Shown here: in pieces, positions 22,800 to 31,696 of the stretch
How the letters are laid out: every line of letters starts with the position of its first letter
Position numbering within the stretch: the stretch's first letter is position 1
From: an uncultured Alphaproteobacteria bacterium
GTDB lineage: Bacteria; Pseudomonadota; Alphaproteobacteria; UBA8366; JADFVY01
Direction: 5' to 3'
NCBI GenBank assembly: GCA_947259795.1
Contig: CAMYNJ010000015.1
Location: 1 to 32,804, forward strand
Length of the DNA: 32,804 bases
Translations under genes and position numbers: made by a program
Notes under the pieces: model-generated
Databases searched by the model: none
Told to the model about the DNA's origin: nothing
What the model saw: the letters and a program-made list of their open reading frames with translations, nothing else

Positions 22800-25700
22800 T
22801 TATTTGAACGCGAACTTGGCGTCGTGGCGCTGGCCGTCCGGCATCTCGATGGTGATGACATAGACCGTGTCCTTCGTCAGACCCGTCGTGTTCAGGTTAT
22901 AGACCCAGATGCCATCCGCGGCCGAATAGCGGAACAGGATTCCGCCGTCATTGGCCTCGCCTGAATCCGGGTCGATGACCGTGAGGTCCGCCGGCGTTCC
23001 ACCTTCGGGGGTGATGGCGACGATATGCGGCGGCGAGACGTCGGCGTCCGTCAGGACCGTCGAACCGCAGAGCAAGCCGAACCGCAGCGGCAGCGTCCGC
23101 CCATGCTTGAAGGCGTGCTTCGGCATCGGCGGCACGTCGCCCGCGGGAACCAGGGCCGCCAGGGGCGACTGCAGACCGGTGGCCTGCACCGCGACCAGCA
23201 CGTTCACGCTATCGGTAGCCTGTAGGGTCCCGTCGTCCACCGTCAGGAAGACCTCGGACAAACCGATCGGCATGGTCACGGTCGCCATCTCGCCGGCTAC
23301 GGTGCCGTTGCCCTCGGGAAACGGCCCGGTCCAGCTATGGGCCAGTATGTCGCCGTCGGCATCCGAAGAGCCGGAGGCATCGAGGTTCACGGGCGTGCCA
23401 CCGGTCAGGGTACAGGCCTGGACGATATCCGGACCGGCATTGGCCACCGGGGCGGAGTTTACGGCATTGACCGTGATCGAGACGGTCGCCGTGTTGCTGG
23501 AAAGCAGCCCGTCGTCGGTCGCCCTGTAGGTGAAGGAATCCGATCCGAAAGTGTTCGGATTCGGCGTGTAGGTCAGGTTCGGCGCGACGCCCGACAATGT
23601 GCCGTATACAGGCTGGATCAGGATCGCATAGGTCAGCGGGTCGTTGTCGGGGTCCGTAGCATTCAGCGTTACCGCAGCCGGCGTGTCTTCATTCGTCGAC
23701 AGGCCGATGTCCGCCGCCACGGGTGGCGAGTTGCTGGTCAACGTGACGAAACGGGTTTCGGCGGTTTGCCTGCCGCAAATATCGGTGACGACCACTTCAA
23801 TCCCGATCGCCTGATCCACGACGAGGTCGACAAAAGCCGAGAACGCCTGCGCTGTGGGCGCGGTCGACGGGTCGCCGGCCGTGAAGATGGCCGTTCCGTC
23901 CACACTGATGGAGCTGATGCCCGCATCGTCCGTGGCCGTACCCGAGACCTCGATCGGCGAACTGCCGGTGGTAAAGCCGTCGGCGGGACTCCAGGCGACG
24001 GCCGGGGCCCCGAGATCGAAACAGACCGATCGGGTCTGGCCCACCGTTTTGCCTGAGGTATCCGTTGCGACGATGGTCAGGTCGTTCGGTCCGGGGACCA
24101 GCGTCAGGGACGGACTCTCGAAACTAACCTCGTCCGGACCGGCCGGGTCCGGATCGGGCGTCAAGATCGCCTCGAGCCCATTGACGGTGACACTCGCCAC
24201 CCCGATGTCGTCGGTTGCGTTTCCGGTCACGACAATACTGTCCGTGCCGACAATAAGGTTGGGTTCCGGGAAGATGTTGGAGAGCACCGGCCCCAAAAGG
24301 TCGACTTCCTGATCGACACCGGCCACTACCGTGACTTCGACTTGCCCGAAACTGGTGATTGTTCCGTTGACCGTGGCCTGGGCGGTTACGGTACAGGCAC
24401 CCGCCGGCGCCAGGAAACTCACGGTGCCGAAGGTGACGTCGGTCTGGCCCAAATTGCTCGAGGAACCGGTGAACCTCGATATCACCTGTCCGCCCGCATC
24501 GGTTTGCCCGCAGCCCATCTGAAGCGTGGGCCGCGACAGCAGACCGCCCCCCAGAACCGAAAAATTGACGGTCACCTTCCCCATGGGGATCGCGATGTCA
24601 TGCACTGCCGTCCCGCCGGTCGCGACGGTGACTTCCGGACCGAAAGGAGAGACCGGGAAGATAAACAGGTTTTCCACGAAGTTGTCGGACGGGTCGACGG
24701 CGTCGTCACGCCTCAGGCTAAAGAAGTAGGAACTGTGCCGCCAGGTTCCCTCGGAGGCGACGAAATCATAGGCGCCGGTCGCGACGTCGATATGGTCCTC
24801 TACCAGTCCGCCACTGGAACCGGCCGAGGCGCCGAACGCGACGAGACGGCCGGAGGTCACATCGGCAGGAGTCGCGCTGCCGGCCGGAACGAGGATTCCT
24901 TCGATCGCGGATTGCGCCACCGAGGCGTCGACCGTCTCTGTGGACCCGCCGACGATATCGGGAAACCTGGACGGCGAAAAGGCCGCGCTCGGGAATCGAT
25001 AGGAACGCCCATCGGAAAAAACCGAATCGACGGTGACGGTGTAGTCCGTCCCATCGGGCAGGCCGGTCAATTCGTACGGTCCGTCTCCGGCGATCGATGC
25101 CGTCTTTTGCGCCGTACCCTGTACCGAAACACGATGGCTGACGGCGATTTCAGGCCCGGTATGCGTTACCGACCCGACGATCTTCCCGCTTGGCGGATCG
25201 ACGACGATGTCGACGGTTTTTTCCTCGCCCGGCAGCAGATCGACCGTAACGGTGGCAATCGCCGGCGGGACCAGAGTCAGGCCACTCGCGAGCCGGATAT
25301 TGGGAAAGATTTCAATTCCGACGCCGGACGGCACGGCAATACGATAGGTTCCCCCGCGCGAGGCGTTCGTTTGGGCCTTGAAGCAAGGCGAAACACCCGA
25401 ATGGCAGAAGGTGCCGCGCGGAGCGCCATAGTGACCGTACAAAATGGCGGAACTGACGCTCTCCACGCCGCCGCTCACAGATATGGTGCCCTGGATGAAC
25501 GCGGGATCGTCGATCACGAAATCCTGGACCGACGGGATGTTGTTGTCCGTGACCACCACGTCGAAGGGCGCGAAGCAGAAATCGTCGAACGTATCCTGCG
25601 CCGTCGCGAAACAGGCCTGCACGGCGTATGTCCGATCGCCGGTCAGCGCTGCATCGACCGTCAGGCTGTAATTGATTACGGTCGGGTCGCCGGGGCTGCT

Positions 25701-25925
25701 GTAGAATCGTTCGCTGGCCTGAAAGCTTCCGCTGGTCGCGCGAATGAAAACATTGTCCAAAGGCTCGATGCCTATGCTGACCGTGCCCTGGATCAGTTCC
25801 GGGTTCAGCACGACATCCTGAGCCGCCGCGCGGTCCGACGAAAACAATGTCCAGATTGCCAGAGTCGCGACCGCGGCCAGTGTCAGGCGGCGGAATCCGA
25901 CATACAAATCTAAAGTATTAGCCAT
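22800..25925 (-). CDS. Large secreted modular protein (Ig-like, cadherin-like, PKD, PxKF domains)
   Basis: 1041 residues with a signal peptide (TLAAVATLAIWTLF...RAAAQDVV). The N-terminal ~550 residues are beta-rich repeats, including carboxypeptidase-regulatory-like segments (GKIVGSVTHTG; YELTGLPDGTDYTVTV). Two tandem bacterial Ig-like domains follow (VVTGNATDDIGVASVTVNG and VSGTATDDAGISSISVDG). Next come a cadherin-like/VCBS type repeat (NEDTPAAVTLNATDPDNDPL ... FGSDSFTYRATDD) and a PKD-like domain (VANAGPDIVQA ... DASGSSDADGD). The C-terminus fits the PxKF domain (KHAFKHGRTLPLRFGLLCGS ... GIWVYNLNTTGL). No enzyme domain, LPXTG or autotransporter barrel is seen, so it is likely an exoprotein or cell-surface adhesin-type scaffold. 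It follows a small secreted protein gene after 44 nt. Confidence 0.85.
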   Translation of the reverse strand: MANTLDLYVGFRRLTLAAVATLAIWTLFSSDRAAAQDVVLNPELIQGTVSIGIEPLDNVFIRATSGSFQASERFYSSPGDPTVINYSLTVDAALTGDRTYAVQACFATAQDTFDDFCFAPFDVVVTDNNIPSVQDFVIDDPAFIQGTISVSGGVESVSSAILYGHYGAPRGTFCHSGVSPCFKAQTNASRGGTYRIAVPSGVGIEIFPNIRLASGLTLVPPAIATVTVDLLPGEEKTVDIVVDPPSGKIVGSVTHTGPEIAVSHRVSVQGTAQKTASIAGDGPYELTGLPDGTDYTVTVDSVFSDGRSYRFPSAAFSPSRFPDIVGGSTETVDASVAQSAIEGILVPAGSATPADVTSGRLVAFGASAGSSGGLVEDHIDVATGAYDFVASEGTWRHSSYFFSLRRDDAVDPSDNFVENLFIFPVSPFGPEVTVATGGTAVHDIAIPMGKVTVNFSVLGGGLLSRPTLQMGCGQTDAGGQVISRFTGSSSNLGQTDVTFGTVSFLAPAGACTVTAQATVNGTITSFGQVEVTVVAGVDQEVDLLGPVLSNIFPEPNLIVGTDSIVVTGNATDDIGVASVTVNGLEAILTPDPDPAGPDEVSFESPSLTLVPGPNDLTIVATDTSGKTVGQTRSVCFDLGAPAVAWSPADGFTTGSSPIEVSGTATDDAGISSISVDGTAIFTAGDPSTAPTAQAFSAFVDLVVDQAIGIEVVVTDICGRQTAETRFVTLTSNSPPVAADIGLSTNEDTPAAVTLNATDPDNDPLTYAILIQPVYGTLSGVAPNLTYTPNPNTFGSDSFTYRATDDGLLSSNTATVSITVNAVNSAPVANAGPDIVQACTLTGGTPVNLDASGSSDADGDILAHSWTGPFPEGNGTVAGEMATVTMPIGLSEVFLTVDDGTLQATDSVNVLVAVQATGLQSPLAALVPAGDVPPMPKHAFKHGRTLPLRFGLLCGSTVLTDADVSPPHIVAITPEGGTPADLTVIDPDSGEANDGGILFRYSAADGIWVYNLNTTGLTKDTVYVITIEMPDGQRHDAKFAFK

Positions 25926-25969
25926 ATTCCTTATCTCCCCTTAATGTCACTAATCTCGTGTTCTTGCGT

Positions 25970-26371
25970 TCACTGCGCCTGCGCCGTGACTCGATAGGTC
26001 TGATGGGCGCCCGCCATATCCAGATCGACGATCACTTCGATCGGCGCGCCTTCGTCCGGGAAATCCGCAAAGGCGGTGAAAGGAGTGACGGCGCTACGCA
26101 TCTCACCCGCCGAGACGGCGCCGAGCTGGATCACGCCGTTGCCGCCAACGACAACCGTGCCGGGTGCGACGCGCAGATCGACGTTCTGCGCGTCGGAGAA
26201 CGCGCCGTTCTCGACGGAAAGCTGCAGGACGCCGGAAACGCCGCCGCCCCGGGCTTCGTGATGGAGAATGCTGTATGCGATATTGAGATCGCCCGCGAAA
26301 ACCGGGCTGGGACTAGCAAGTGTTAGGCATGCAAAGGACAGGCCCAAAAAAAAGGCAGGTGCCTTGTTCAT
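25970..26371 (-). CDS. Small secreted protein, unknown
   Basis: 133 residues from the ATG at 26371, preceded by AGGAGAG; longer upstream readings lack a ribosome site and would bypass the clear signal peptide ([20 protein letters not shown]...PVFAGDL). The mature part is ~105 residues, beta-rich, without Cys, and includes [14 protein letters not shown] and [18 protein letters not shown], a pattern like one Ig-type fold. I do not recognise the family. It is the first gene of a two-gene operon with the large modular exoprotein and may be its partner or subunit. Confidence 0.78.
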   Translation of the reverse strand: MNKAPAFFLGLSFACLTLASPSPVFAGDLNIAYSILHHEARGGGVSGVLQLSVENGAFSDAQNVDLRVAPGTVVVGGNGVIQLGAVSAGEMRSAVTPFTAFADFPDEGAPIEVIVDLDMAGAHQTYRVTAQAQ

Positions 26372-26624
26372 GATTATGCTCTCCTGGGTTGTTCGACCGA
26401 CCTTTCGCGGGCGGCCTTGGTTGAAATCGATCGCGAATTTATACGAACGGAGCATAAATACGTCTAAAGGCGTTAAGAAACGGTTGTTCCCGGAGGTTAT
26501 TTTTTTCTTAATGGTAGAAAATCGGATCCGGCTTGAGTTATGGCCGGCGACAGGCCACAATATCTTGTGGTCAATCCTGGAATATTCAGCGCGCCGCTAT
26601 AGGGAAGAGACAGCGAGGTCGCCC
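26372..26624. other. Divergent control region between the exoprotein operon and mutL
   Basis: 253 bp, markedly AT-richer than the surroundings. On the minus strand TTAGAC, 18 bp, TATAAA (within about 26440-26490) is a possible promoter for the exoprotein operon. On the plus strand TTGAGT (26533-26538) with CAATAT (26558-26563) could be a weak mutL promoter. A 16-bp palindrome covers the latter. Confidence 0.4.
26555..26570. promoter_or_regulatory. NrdR-box-like palindrome upstream of mutL
   Basis: CCACAATATCTTGTGG, a nearly perfect palindrome (arms CCACAA and TTGTGG), 54 nt before the mutL start. It matches the site at pgi in 15 of 16 positions and resembles the NrdR box consensus. It overlaps a possible -10 element. 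Confidence 0.55.
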
Positions 26625-28451
26625 GTGAACCCCATCCGCAAGCTGCCGGAGACGCTGGTCAACCGCATCGCCGCCGGCGAGGTGGTCGAGCGCCCGGCGA
26701 GCGCCGTCAAGGAACTGGTGGAAAATGCCATCGATGCCGGTGCGACCCGCATCGACGTGGTGGCGCGCGACGGCGGGCGCACGCTGATCTCGGTCACCGA
26801 CGACGGCTGCGGCATGGATGCGGGGGAACTGACACTCGCGGTGCAGCGCCACGCCACATCCAAACTCCCGGACGGCGACCTCACCGATATCCGCAGCATG
26901 GGTTTTCGGGGCGAGGCGCTGCCCTCGATCGGCGCGGTCGGCCGCCTGACGATTACCAGCCGGACAGCGAATTCAGACAGCGCCTGGCGCCTCCATGTCG
27001 AGGGCGGCAGGGTCGGCGAACCCGAACCTGCCGCCCATCCCGCCGGCACAAGGGTCGAGCTGCGCGACCTGTTCTACGCCACCCCGGCGCGCCTCAAATT
27101 CCTGCGCGGCGAGCGCTCGGAGGCGACCGCGGTCGCCGATGTCATCAACCGGCTGGCCATGGCGCGCCCCGATATCGGTTTCTCGCTGAACGACGGCGCG
27201 AAGGACAAATTCCGTTACGCCCCCGAGGCCGGCGATTTGTTCGACGCGCGCCTGGCCCGCCTCGGCCGCATCATGGGACGCGACTTCGCGGCCAACGCGC
27301 TGGCCCTGGATGCGGAACGCGAGGGCGCGCGGCTGACCGGCTATGCCGGGCTGCCAACGCTGAACCGCGGCACGGCGCAGCACCAGTATCTCTTCGTCAA
27401 CGGCCGCCCGGTCCGTGACCGGCTGCTGGTCGGTGCGGTGCGCGGGGCCTATGCCGATTTCCTGGCGCGCAACCGCCATCCCATGGTGGCGCTGTTCCTC
27501 GATCTCGACCCGCGCGATGTGGACGTCAACGTGCACCCGGCCAAGGCCGAGGTGCGATTCCGCGAGTCCGGCAATATCCGCGGGCTGATCGTCGGCGGCC
27601 TACGCCATGCCCTGGCCGAGGCCGGCCACCGGGCCTCGACCACCGTGGCGGCCGCCGCCCTGGGCGCGGTGCAGCCGGGCGAGGCGCCGGCGGGGGGATA
27701 CCAGGGCAATTATGGTGGCGGCAGCTATGCCTGGCGCCCCACCAATCCATCGCGCGGCCTGGCCGAAGCGGCCGCCACCTTCCAGGCGCCCTTCGACCAT
27801 ATGCCGCCCTCGGCCCCGCCTTCCATGGAGGATTTACCGCCCGCCGGGGACGAACCCCGGCCGGTGCGCGACTATCCGCTGGGCGCGGCGCGGGCGCAGC
27901 TGCACGATACCTACATCGTCGCCCAGACCGCTGATGGCCTCGTCGTGGTCGACCAGCATGCCGCCCATGAACGGCTGGTCTATGAGCGCATGAAGGCGGC
28001 TCTGGCCGACAGCGGCGTGGCCCGCCAGGGCCTGCTGCTGCCCGAGGTCGTCGAGCTGGACGAGGCCGGCGCCCGGCGCCTCGCCGAACGCGCGGGAGAA
28101 CTGGCCGAACTGGGCCTGGTGCTGGAACCCTTCGGCGAGGGTGCGGTGGTGGTGCGCGAGGCCCCGGCGCTGCTGGGCGAGACGGACGTGCCGTCGCTGG
28201 TGCGCGACCTCGCCGACGAACTGGCCGAGCTGGGCCAGGCGCTATCCCTCAAGGAACGGCTGGCGGAGGTCTGCTCGACCATGGCCTGCCACGGCTCGGT
28301 CCGCGCCGGCCGCCGCCTGACGCTGGACGAGATGAACGCGCTCTTGCGCCAGATGGAGGCCACCCCCCATTCCGGCCAATGCAACCACGGCCGCCCGACC
28401 TATGTCGAGCTGAAGCTGGCCGATATCGAGAGATTGTTTGGACGACGGTAG
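26625..28451 (+). CDS. mutL: DNA mismatch repair protein MutL
   Basis: 608 residues from a GTG at 26625 ([20 protein letters not shown]). Upstream in-frame extension has no family similarity and crosses the control region. GHKL ATPase motifs are intact: [37 protein letters not shown] and [15 protein letters not shown] Gly/Pro-rich linker (~345-410) separates the C-terminal dimerisation domain. That domain has the endonuclease motif DQHA-x2-E-x4-E (from Asp443) plus ACHGSVRAG and CNHGRP (from Cys586), so this MutL should nick DNA itself, as in bacteria without MutH. Confidence 0.96.
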   Translation: MNPIRKLPETLVNRIAAGEVVERPASAVKELVENAIDAGATRIDVVARDGGRTLISVTDDGCGMDAGELTLAVQRHATSKLPDGDLTDIRSMGFRGEALPSIGAVGRLTITSRTANSDSAWRLHVEGGRVGEPEPAAHPAGTRVELRDLFYATPARLKFLRGERSEATAVADVINRLAMARPDIGFSLNDGAKDKFRYAPEAGDLFDARLARLGRIMGRDFAANALALDAEREGARLTGYAGLPTLNRGTAQHQYLFVNGRPVRDRLLVGAVRGAYADFLARNRHPMVALFLDLDPRDVDVNVHPAKAEVRFRESGNIRGLIVGGLRHALAEAGHRASTTVAAAALGAVQPGEAPAGGYQGNYGGGSYAWRPTNPSRGLAEAAATFQAPFDHMPPSAPPSMEDLPPAGDEPRPVRDYPLGAARAQLHDTYIVAQTADGLVVVDQHAAHERLVYERMKAALADSGVARQGLLLPEVVELDEAGARRLAERAGELAELGLVLEPFGEGAVVVREAPALLGETDVPSLVRDLADELAELGQALSLKERLAEVCSTMACHGSVRAGRRLTLDEMNALLRQMEATPHSGQCNHGRPTYVELKLADIERLFGRR

Positions 28452-28472
28452 TCGACACTCCGGCTGCGCCGT

Positions 28473-28574
28473 CCACCCCCTCCCCAACCCCTCCCCCGCC
28501 AGCGGGAGAGGGGCTCTGTAAGCCGCTCGGGAAAAGCCCTCTCCCGCTGGCGGGGGAGGGTTGGGAGGGGGTGG
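28473..28574. repeat. Large GC-rich inverted repeat after mutL
   Basis: Arms of about 38-40 bp (28473-28511 and 28538-28574) with only one- or two-base gaps, built from C-rich runs around a CCGCCAGCGGGAGAGG core, separated by ~26 bp. Each arm also folds on itself. An A8 run follows (28575-28582), so the T run expected for a plus-strand terminator is missing. Similar CCCTCCCC-type elements are common intergenic repeats in alphaproteobacteria; that is from memory. Confidence 0.8.
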
Positions 28575-28647
28575 AAAAAAAAGACTCCGCCGGCGCCAGC
28601 CGGCGCCGAACAAGCAATGCCGCTATCCCCGGCAGCGCCTCCACCGA

Positions 28648-29433
28648 TCAGTGCCCCCCCGCGCCCTGGCCGTCGATCCCCGGCACCAGCGCGTAGTTAC
28701 TGAGCAGGTTGAGATGGGTGGCGTTGTCGGCGCCCGGATGGACCGGGATGGTCTCGCCGCCATGCTGGAAGGCGAAGGAATCGACCGCCTTCAATTCCAG
28801 GAACCAGCCGGGGCAGGTGACATTCTCGGCGCCGCCGCCGACATGCACCGACTGCTGGTCCCAGCTGTAGGTTGCGGCGCCGTCGTCGAGCGTCAGCGTG
28901 CCGTCGACGACCGTCCCCTCCAGATCGCCGGCCATCGCGACGTCGCAGGCCGGCGGGATTTCCGCGCCGTCCATCAGCGCCTCGGTGCCGGCCTCGGTGA
29001 TCCAGTGGAAATGGCTGAAGCCGCCGGGCTGCGGAATCGCCGTGCGGCCGACCAGCCAGACCGGGTGGTCGTCGCCGTTGACGCCGCTGTGGAACAGGAA
29101 TTTCGCCTGGCCCGGCCGGGCGCGCAGCTTCCAGCCGGCGACGCAGTCGACGTCGAAGCCGCATTCCTCGCCATGCATCGCGCCGCGCGGATGCCGGGCG
29201 ACCGGCAGCCCCGACGCGCTATCGATTTCGCCGGTGAAATAGACGAACAGCGCGCCCGACAAACCGCCGTCGCTACGCAGTTTCGTCTGCTGGTGGGTAT
29301 CGATGTGGTTGCCGAACAGGAAATCGAACGGCGCCGCGTGATCGCGCCACTCTTCGGCCGCCGCCGGCGCAGCCATGACGGCCATGACGCCGAGCGCCAG
29401 CGCGGCCGCGCGAATGGTGATGATGTCCTTCAT
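28648..29433 (-). CDS. Secreted hypothetical protein
   Basis: 261 residues from the ATG at 29433 (MKDIITIRAAALALGVMAVM), preceded by GGGAGA; a signal peptide is cleaved near APAAAEEW. Longer upstream reading lacks coding character. The mature protein contains FDFLFGNHIDTHQQTKL, several Cys residues (ECGFDVDC; PPACDVAM; NVTCPGW) suited to disulphides, and a His-rich GGFSHFHWI segment that might bind metal. I do not recognise the family. It is divergent from the cysteine-synthase-type gene by 217 bp. Confidence 0.75.
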   Translation of the reverse strand: MKDIITIRAAALALGVMAVMAAPAAAEEWRDHAAPFDFLFGNHIDTHQQTKLRSDGGLSGALFVYFTGEIDSASGLPVARHPRGAMHGEECGFDVDCVAGWKLRARPGQAKFLFHSGVNGDDHPVWLVGRTAIPQPGGFSHFHWITEAGTEALMDGAEIPPACDVAMAGDLEGTVVDGTLTLDDGAATYSWDQQSVHVGGGAENVTCPGWFLELKAVDSFAFQHGGETIPVHPGADNATHLNLLSNYALVPGIDGQGAGGH

Positions 29434-29650
29434 GATCGTGGTCTCCCTGTTGTCGTCCCGCCTCGCCGGCGGGATATCATGCGTTGTCGTTAAGATCGAT
29501 ATAGCATGACGGGGCCGGCCCGCGAGATGATCTGAGTCAGTCGAGGCGGCAGCGCGCCCCCGACAACGGGCTGAAATTGCCATGTGTGCAACGGGCTTTT
29601 GCTGCTAATCTGAACCGCAAAAATACGAATCGGGAGAACGGGAGGATTAG
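29434..29650. other. Divergent intergenic region with 9-bp direct repeat
   Basis: 217 bp. CAACGGGCT occurs twice (29564-29572 and 29589-29597), 25 bp apart, upstream of a possible -10 TAATCT (29606-29611). A small hairpin CCCGCC/GGCGGG lies near 29460-29475. No RNA gene is seen. Confidence 0.4.
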
Positions 29651-30733
29651 ATGACTTCACAGGAAGCGCGGACCACCGATGGCCGCGGGCGCTTGTATGA
29701 CAGCGTCATGGATACCATTGGCAACACGCCGTGCATTCGTATCAACAGGCTGGCGCCGGAACATGTCCGGCTTTACGTCAAGGCGGAGTTCTTCAATCCG
29801 GCCGGGTCGGTCAAGGACCGGCTGGCGGTCAGCATCATCGAGGAGGCGGAGCGCAGCGGCGCGCTCAAGCCCGGCCAGACGGTGGTCGAGGCCACCAGTG
29901 GCAACACCGGCATCGGGCTGGCGATGGTCTGCGCCGCCAAGGGCTATCCGCTGGTCGTCACCATGGCCGACAGCTTCTCGGTCGAGCGGCGCAAGCTGAT
30001 GCGGTTCCTCGGCGCCAGGGTCGTGCTCACGCCGCGCGCGGACAAGGGCTTCGGCATGTACAATAAGGCGGTGGAACTGGCCGATGCCAACGGCTGGTTC
30101 CTGGCGCGCCAGTTCGAGACCGAGGCCAATGCGCTGATCCACGCCAACACGACGGCGCGCGAGATACTGGCCGATTTCGAAGGCGACCGGCTGGACGTCT
30201 ACGTCACCGGCTACGGCACCGGCGGCACCGTCGCGGGCGTCGGCCGCGTACTGCGCGAGAGCCGGCCCGACACCAGGATCGTCCTCAGCGAGCCGGCCAA
30301 CGCGCAGCTTGTGGGCAGCGGGCGGGCGCAGGGCCGCAGCGACGACGGATCCCCGGCCGAGAGCCACCCGGCCTTCGAGCCGCATCCGATCCAGGGCTGG
30401 ACGCCGGATTTCATTCCGCTGGTCCTGCAGGAGGCGATCGACAAGGGCTATTACGACGAGCTGATCCCCGTCGCCGGGCCGGTCGGCATCGAGTGGTCGA
30501 AGAAACTGGCCCGGAGCGAAGGCGTCTTCACCGGCATTTCCGGCGGCTCGACCTTCGCCGTTGCCATGCAGGTCGCCGAAAAGGCCGAGGCCGGATCGGT
30601 CATCCTCTGCATGCTGCCGGATACCGGCGAGCGCTATCTCTCGTCGCCGCTGTTCGAGACCATCGAGGAAGTCATGACCGAGGAAGAGGTCGCGCTGTCG
30701 CTCTCGACCCCCGGCTACCACATGCCCGCCTAG
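29651..30733 (+). CDS. PLP-dependent cysteine synthase family protein (CysK-like)
   Basis: 360 residues, start supported by GGGAGGATT upstream. Motifs of the fold-II PLP family are intact: DTIGNTPCIRINRL, FFNPAGSVKDRLA with the PLP lysine, EATSGNTGIGLAMV, GYGTGGTVAGVGRVL for phosphate binding, and PDTGERYLSS. O-acetylserine sulfhydrylases make cysteine from O-acetylserine and sulfide. This protein is longer than typical CysK (~310-325), has a ~20-residue hydrophilic insert before HPIQGWTPDFIP, and has a diverged N-terminus. It may be a specialised paralogue rather than the main CysK. Confidence 0.9.
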   Translation: MTSQEARTTDGRGRLYDSVMDTIGNTPCIRINRLAPEHVRLYVKAEFFNPAGSVKDRLAVSIIEEAERSGALKPGQTVVEATSGNTGIGLAMVCAAKGYPLVVTMADSFSVERRKLMRFLGARVVLTPRADKGFGMYNKAVELADANGWFLARQFETEANALIHANTTAREILADFEGDRLDVYVTGYGTGGTVAGVGRVLRESRPDTRIVLSEPANAQLVGSGRAQGRSDDGSPAESHPAFEPHPIQGWTPDFIPLVLQEAIDKGYYDELIPVAGPVGIEWSKKLARSEGVFTGISGGSTFAVAMQVAEKAEAGSVILCMLPDTGERYLSSPLFETIEEVMTEEEVALSLSTPGYHMPA

Positions 30734-30741
30734 CGGGCGTG

Positions 30742-30851
30742 GCACGCGAGAGCGTGCACCGAGCGCCGGGCTGGCCCCGTGGCGGCGCGAAGGGACCGGC
30801 GCCAGCCGGTTCACGTTGGACGGAGGCCCGCGCCCGGCGCCTGAGGGCGCA
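30742..30851 (+). repeat. Dispersed structured GC-rich repeat, copy 1
   Basis: Begins 8 nt after the stop of the CysK-like gene. It starts with hairpin GCACGC-GAGA-GCGTGC, then the block GCACCGAGCGCCGG (30756-30769), a variable middle with hairpin CCGG...CCGG (30796-30809), and the block GGACGGAGGCCCGCG plus CCCGGCGC (30818-30840) ending TGAGGGCGCA. GCGCCGGGC (30763-30771) can pair with GCCCGGCGC (30832-30840). A second copy lies at 32409-32534. Confidence 0.72.
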
Positions 30852-30950
30852 AGGCAAAAGGTTCACGCCTTGACGGCGTAGCGGCGCCGCGCCCATGATG
30901 CGCCCCGTATTCGCCAAGACCCTTCACCACCCCACGGGAAAGAACAGGCC

Positions 30951-31658
30951 ATGAGGCTCGCGCTCGCTTTGATATTTCTGCTGGCCGCCGCGCCCGCGTC
31001 CAACCCCGCATCGGCATCCGAGGCCACCGACCTCGCCGACCGGGTGGTCGCGGCCTATGGCGGCGCCGACGCCATCGAGGCCGCCGCCTCGCTGCACCAG
31101 TCCGGCACGCTGGAGTCCTACCGGCACGGTAAGACCGGGACCATCGAGCGCCGCTTCACCCGGCCGGACAAATTGCGCATCGACATCCAAATTCCCGGCG
31201 AACCCCCCGAATCCCGCATCCTCGACGGCGAGCAAGGCTGGAGTGACGGCCGGCCGGTGCCGCCGATGATGGCCAGGGCGATGGTCCTGCAGGCGACCCG
31301 CCTCGACCTGCCCTGGCTGATCCTGCAGGCCAGCGCGGATATCGTTCTGCTGGGGCCGGTCAAGCACGACGACGGCCGCGACCTCAAGGCCCTGGAGATC
31401 CCGATGGCCCGCGGCCTCCGCCTGACCGCCGTGGTCGACCCCGCAACCGGCCTCATCGTCCGCTCCCACGGCCGGGTCGAGACCGCCCCCGGCGTCGGCG
31501 TGGAATTCGGCACGCTCTATGAAGGCCACGGCGAGCTGGGCGGCCTGTTCCTCGCCGCCCAGGAAACCCATTTCGCCCGCGGCCAGCCCACCGGCAAGAC
31601 GGTGCTGGACAAATCGGAAGTGGTGCCGGGCTTCCCGGACAGCGTGTTTCAACCGTAA
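30951..31658 (+). CDS. Secreted LolA-like protein
   Basis: 235 residues with a signal peptide (MRLALALIFLLAAAPASN...ASASEA). The mature part starts ATDLADRVVAAYGGADAIEA and reads as repeated beta strands (LHQSGTLESYRHGKTGTIER; RIDIQIPGEPPESRILDGEQG), as in LolA/LolB-type or DUF4292-like proteins that bind lipid in a half-barrel. The gene follows the first GC-rich repeat and is followed by a DUF2238-like gene after 38 nt on the same strand. Assignment to the LolA-like fold is by pattern only. Confidence 0.7.
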   Translation: MRLALALIFLLAAAPASNPASASEATDLADRVVAAYGGADAIEAAASLHQSGTLESYRHGKTGTIERRFTRPDKLRIDIQIPGEPPESRILDGEQGWSDGRPVPPMMARAMVLQATRLDLPWLILQASADIVLLGPVKHDDGRDLKALEIPMARGLRLTAVVDPATGLIVRSHGRVETAPGVGVEFGTLYEGHGELGGLFLAAQETHFARGQPTGKTVLDKSEVVPGFPDSVFQP

Positions 31659-31696
31659 GCGCGGAAACGCGTTGCCAGGAAGGGAATGACTGCCGC

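Noticed and set aside
23460-24250. Internal DNA repeats in the exoprotein gene as mobile elements
   Set aside because: The similarity is at protein level between tandem Ig-like domains; the DNA is not repeated closely enough.
24342-25913. 523-residue plus-strand frame
   Set aside because: It is antisense to the large modular exoprotein; no signal, domain or ribosome site.
26268-26624. N-terminal extension of MutL by 119 residues
   Set aside because: The extra part runs through the AT-rich control region and the signal peptide of the divergent gene; MutL similarity begins exactly at the GTG at 26625.
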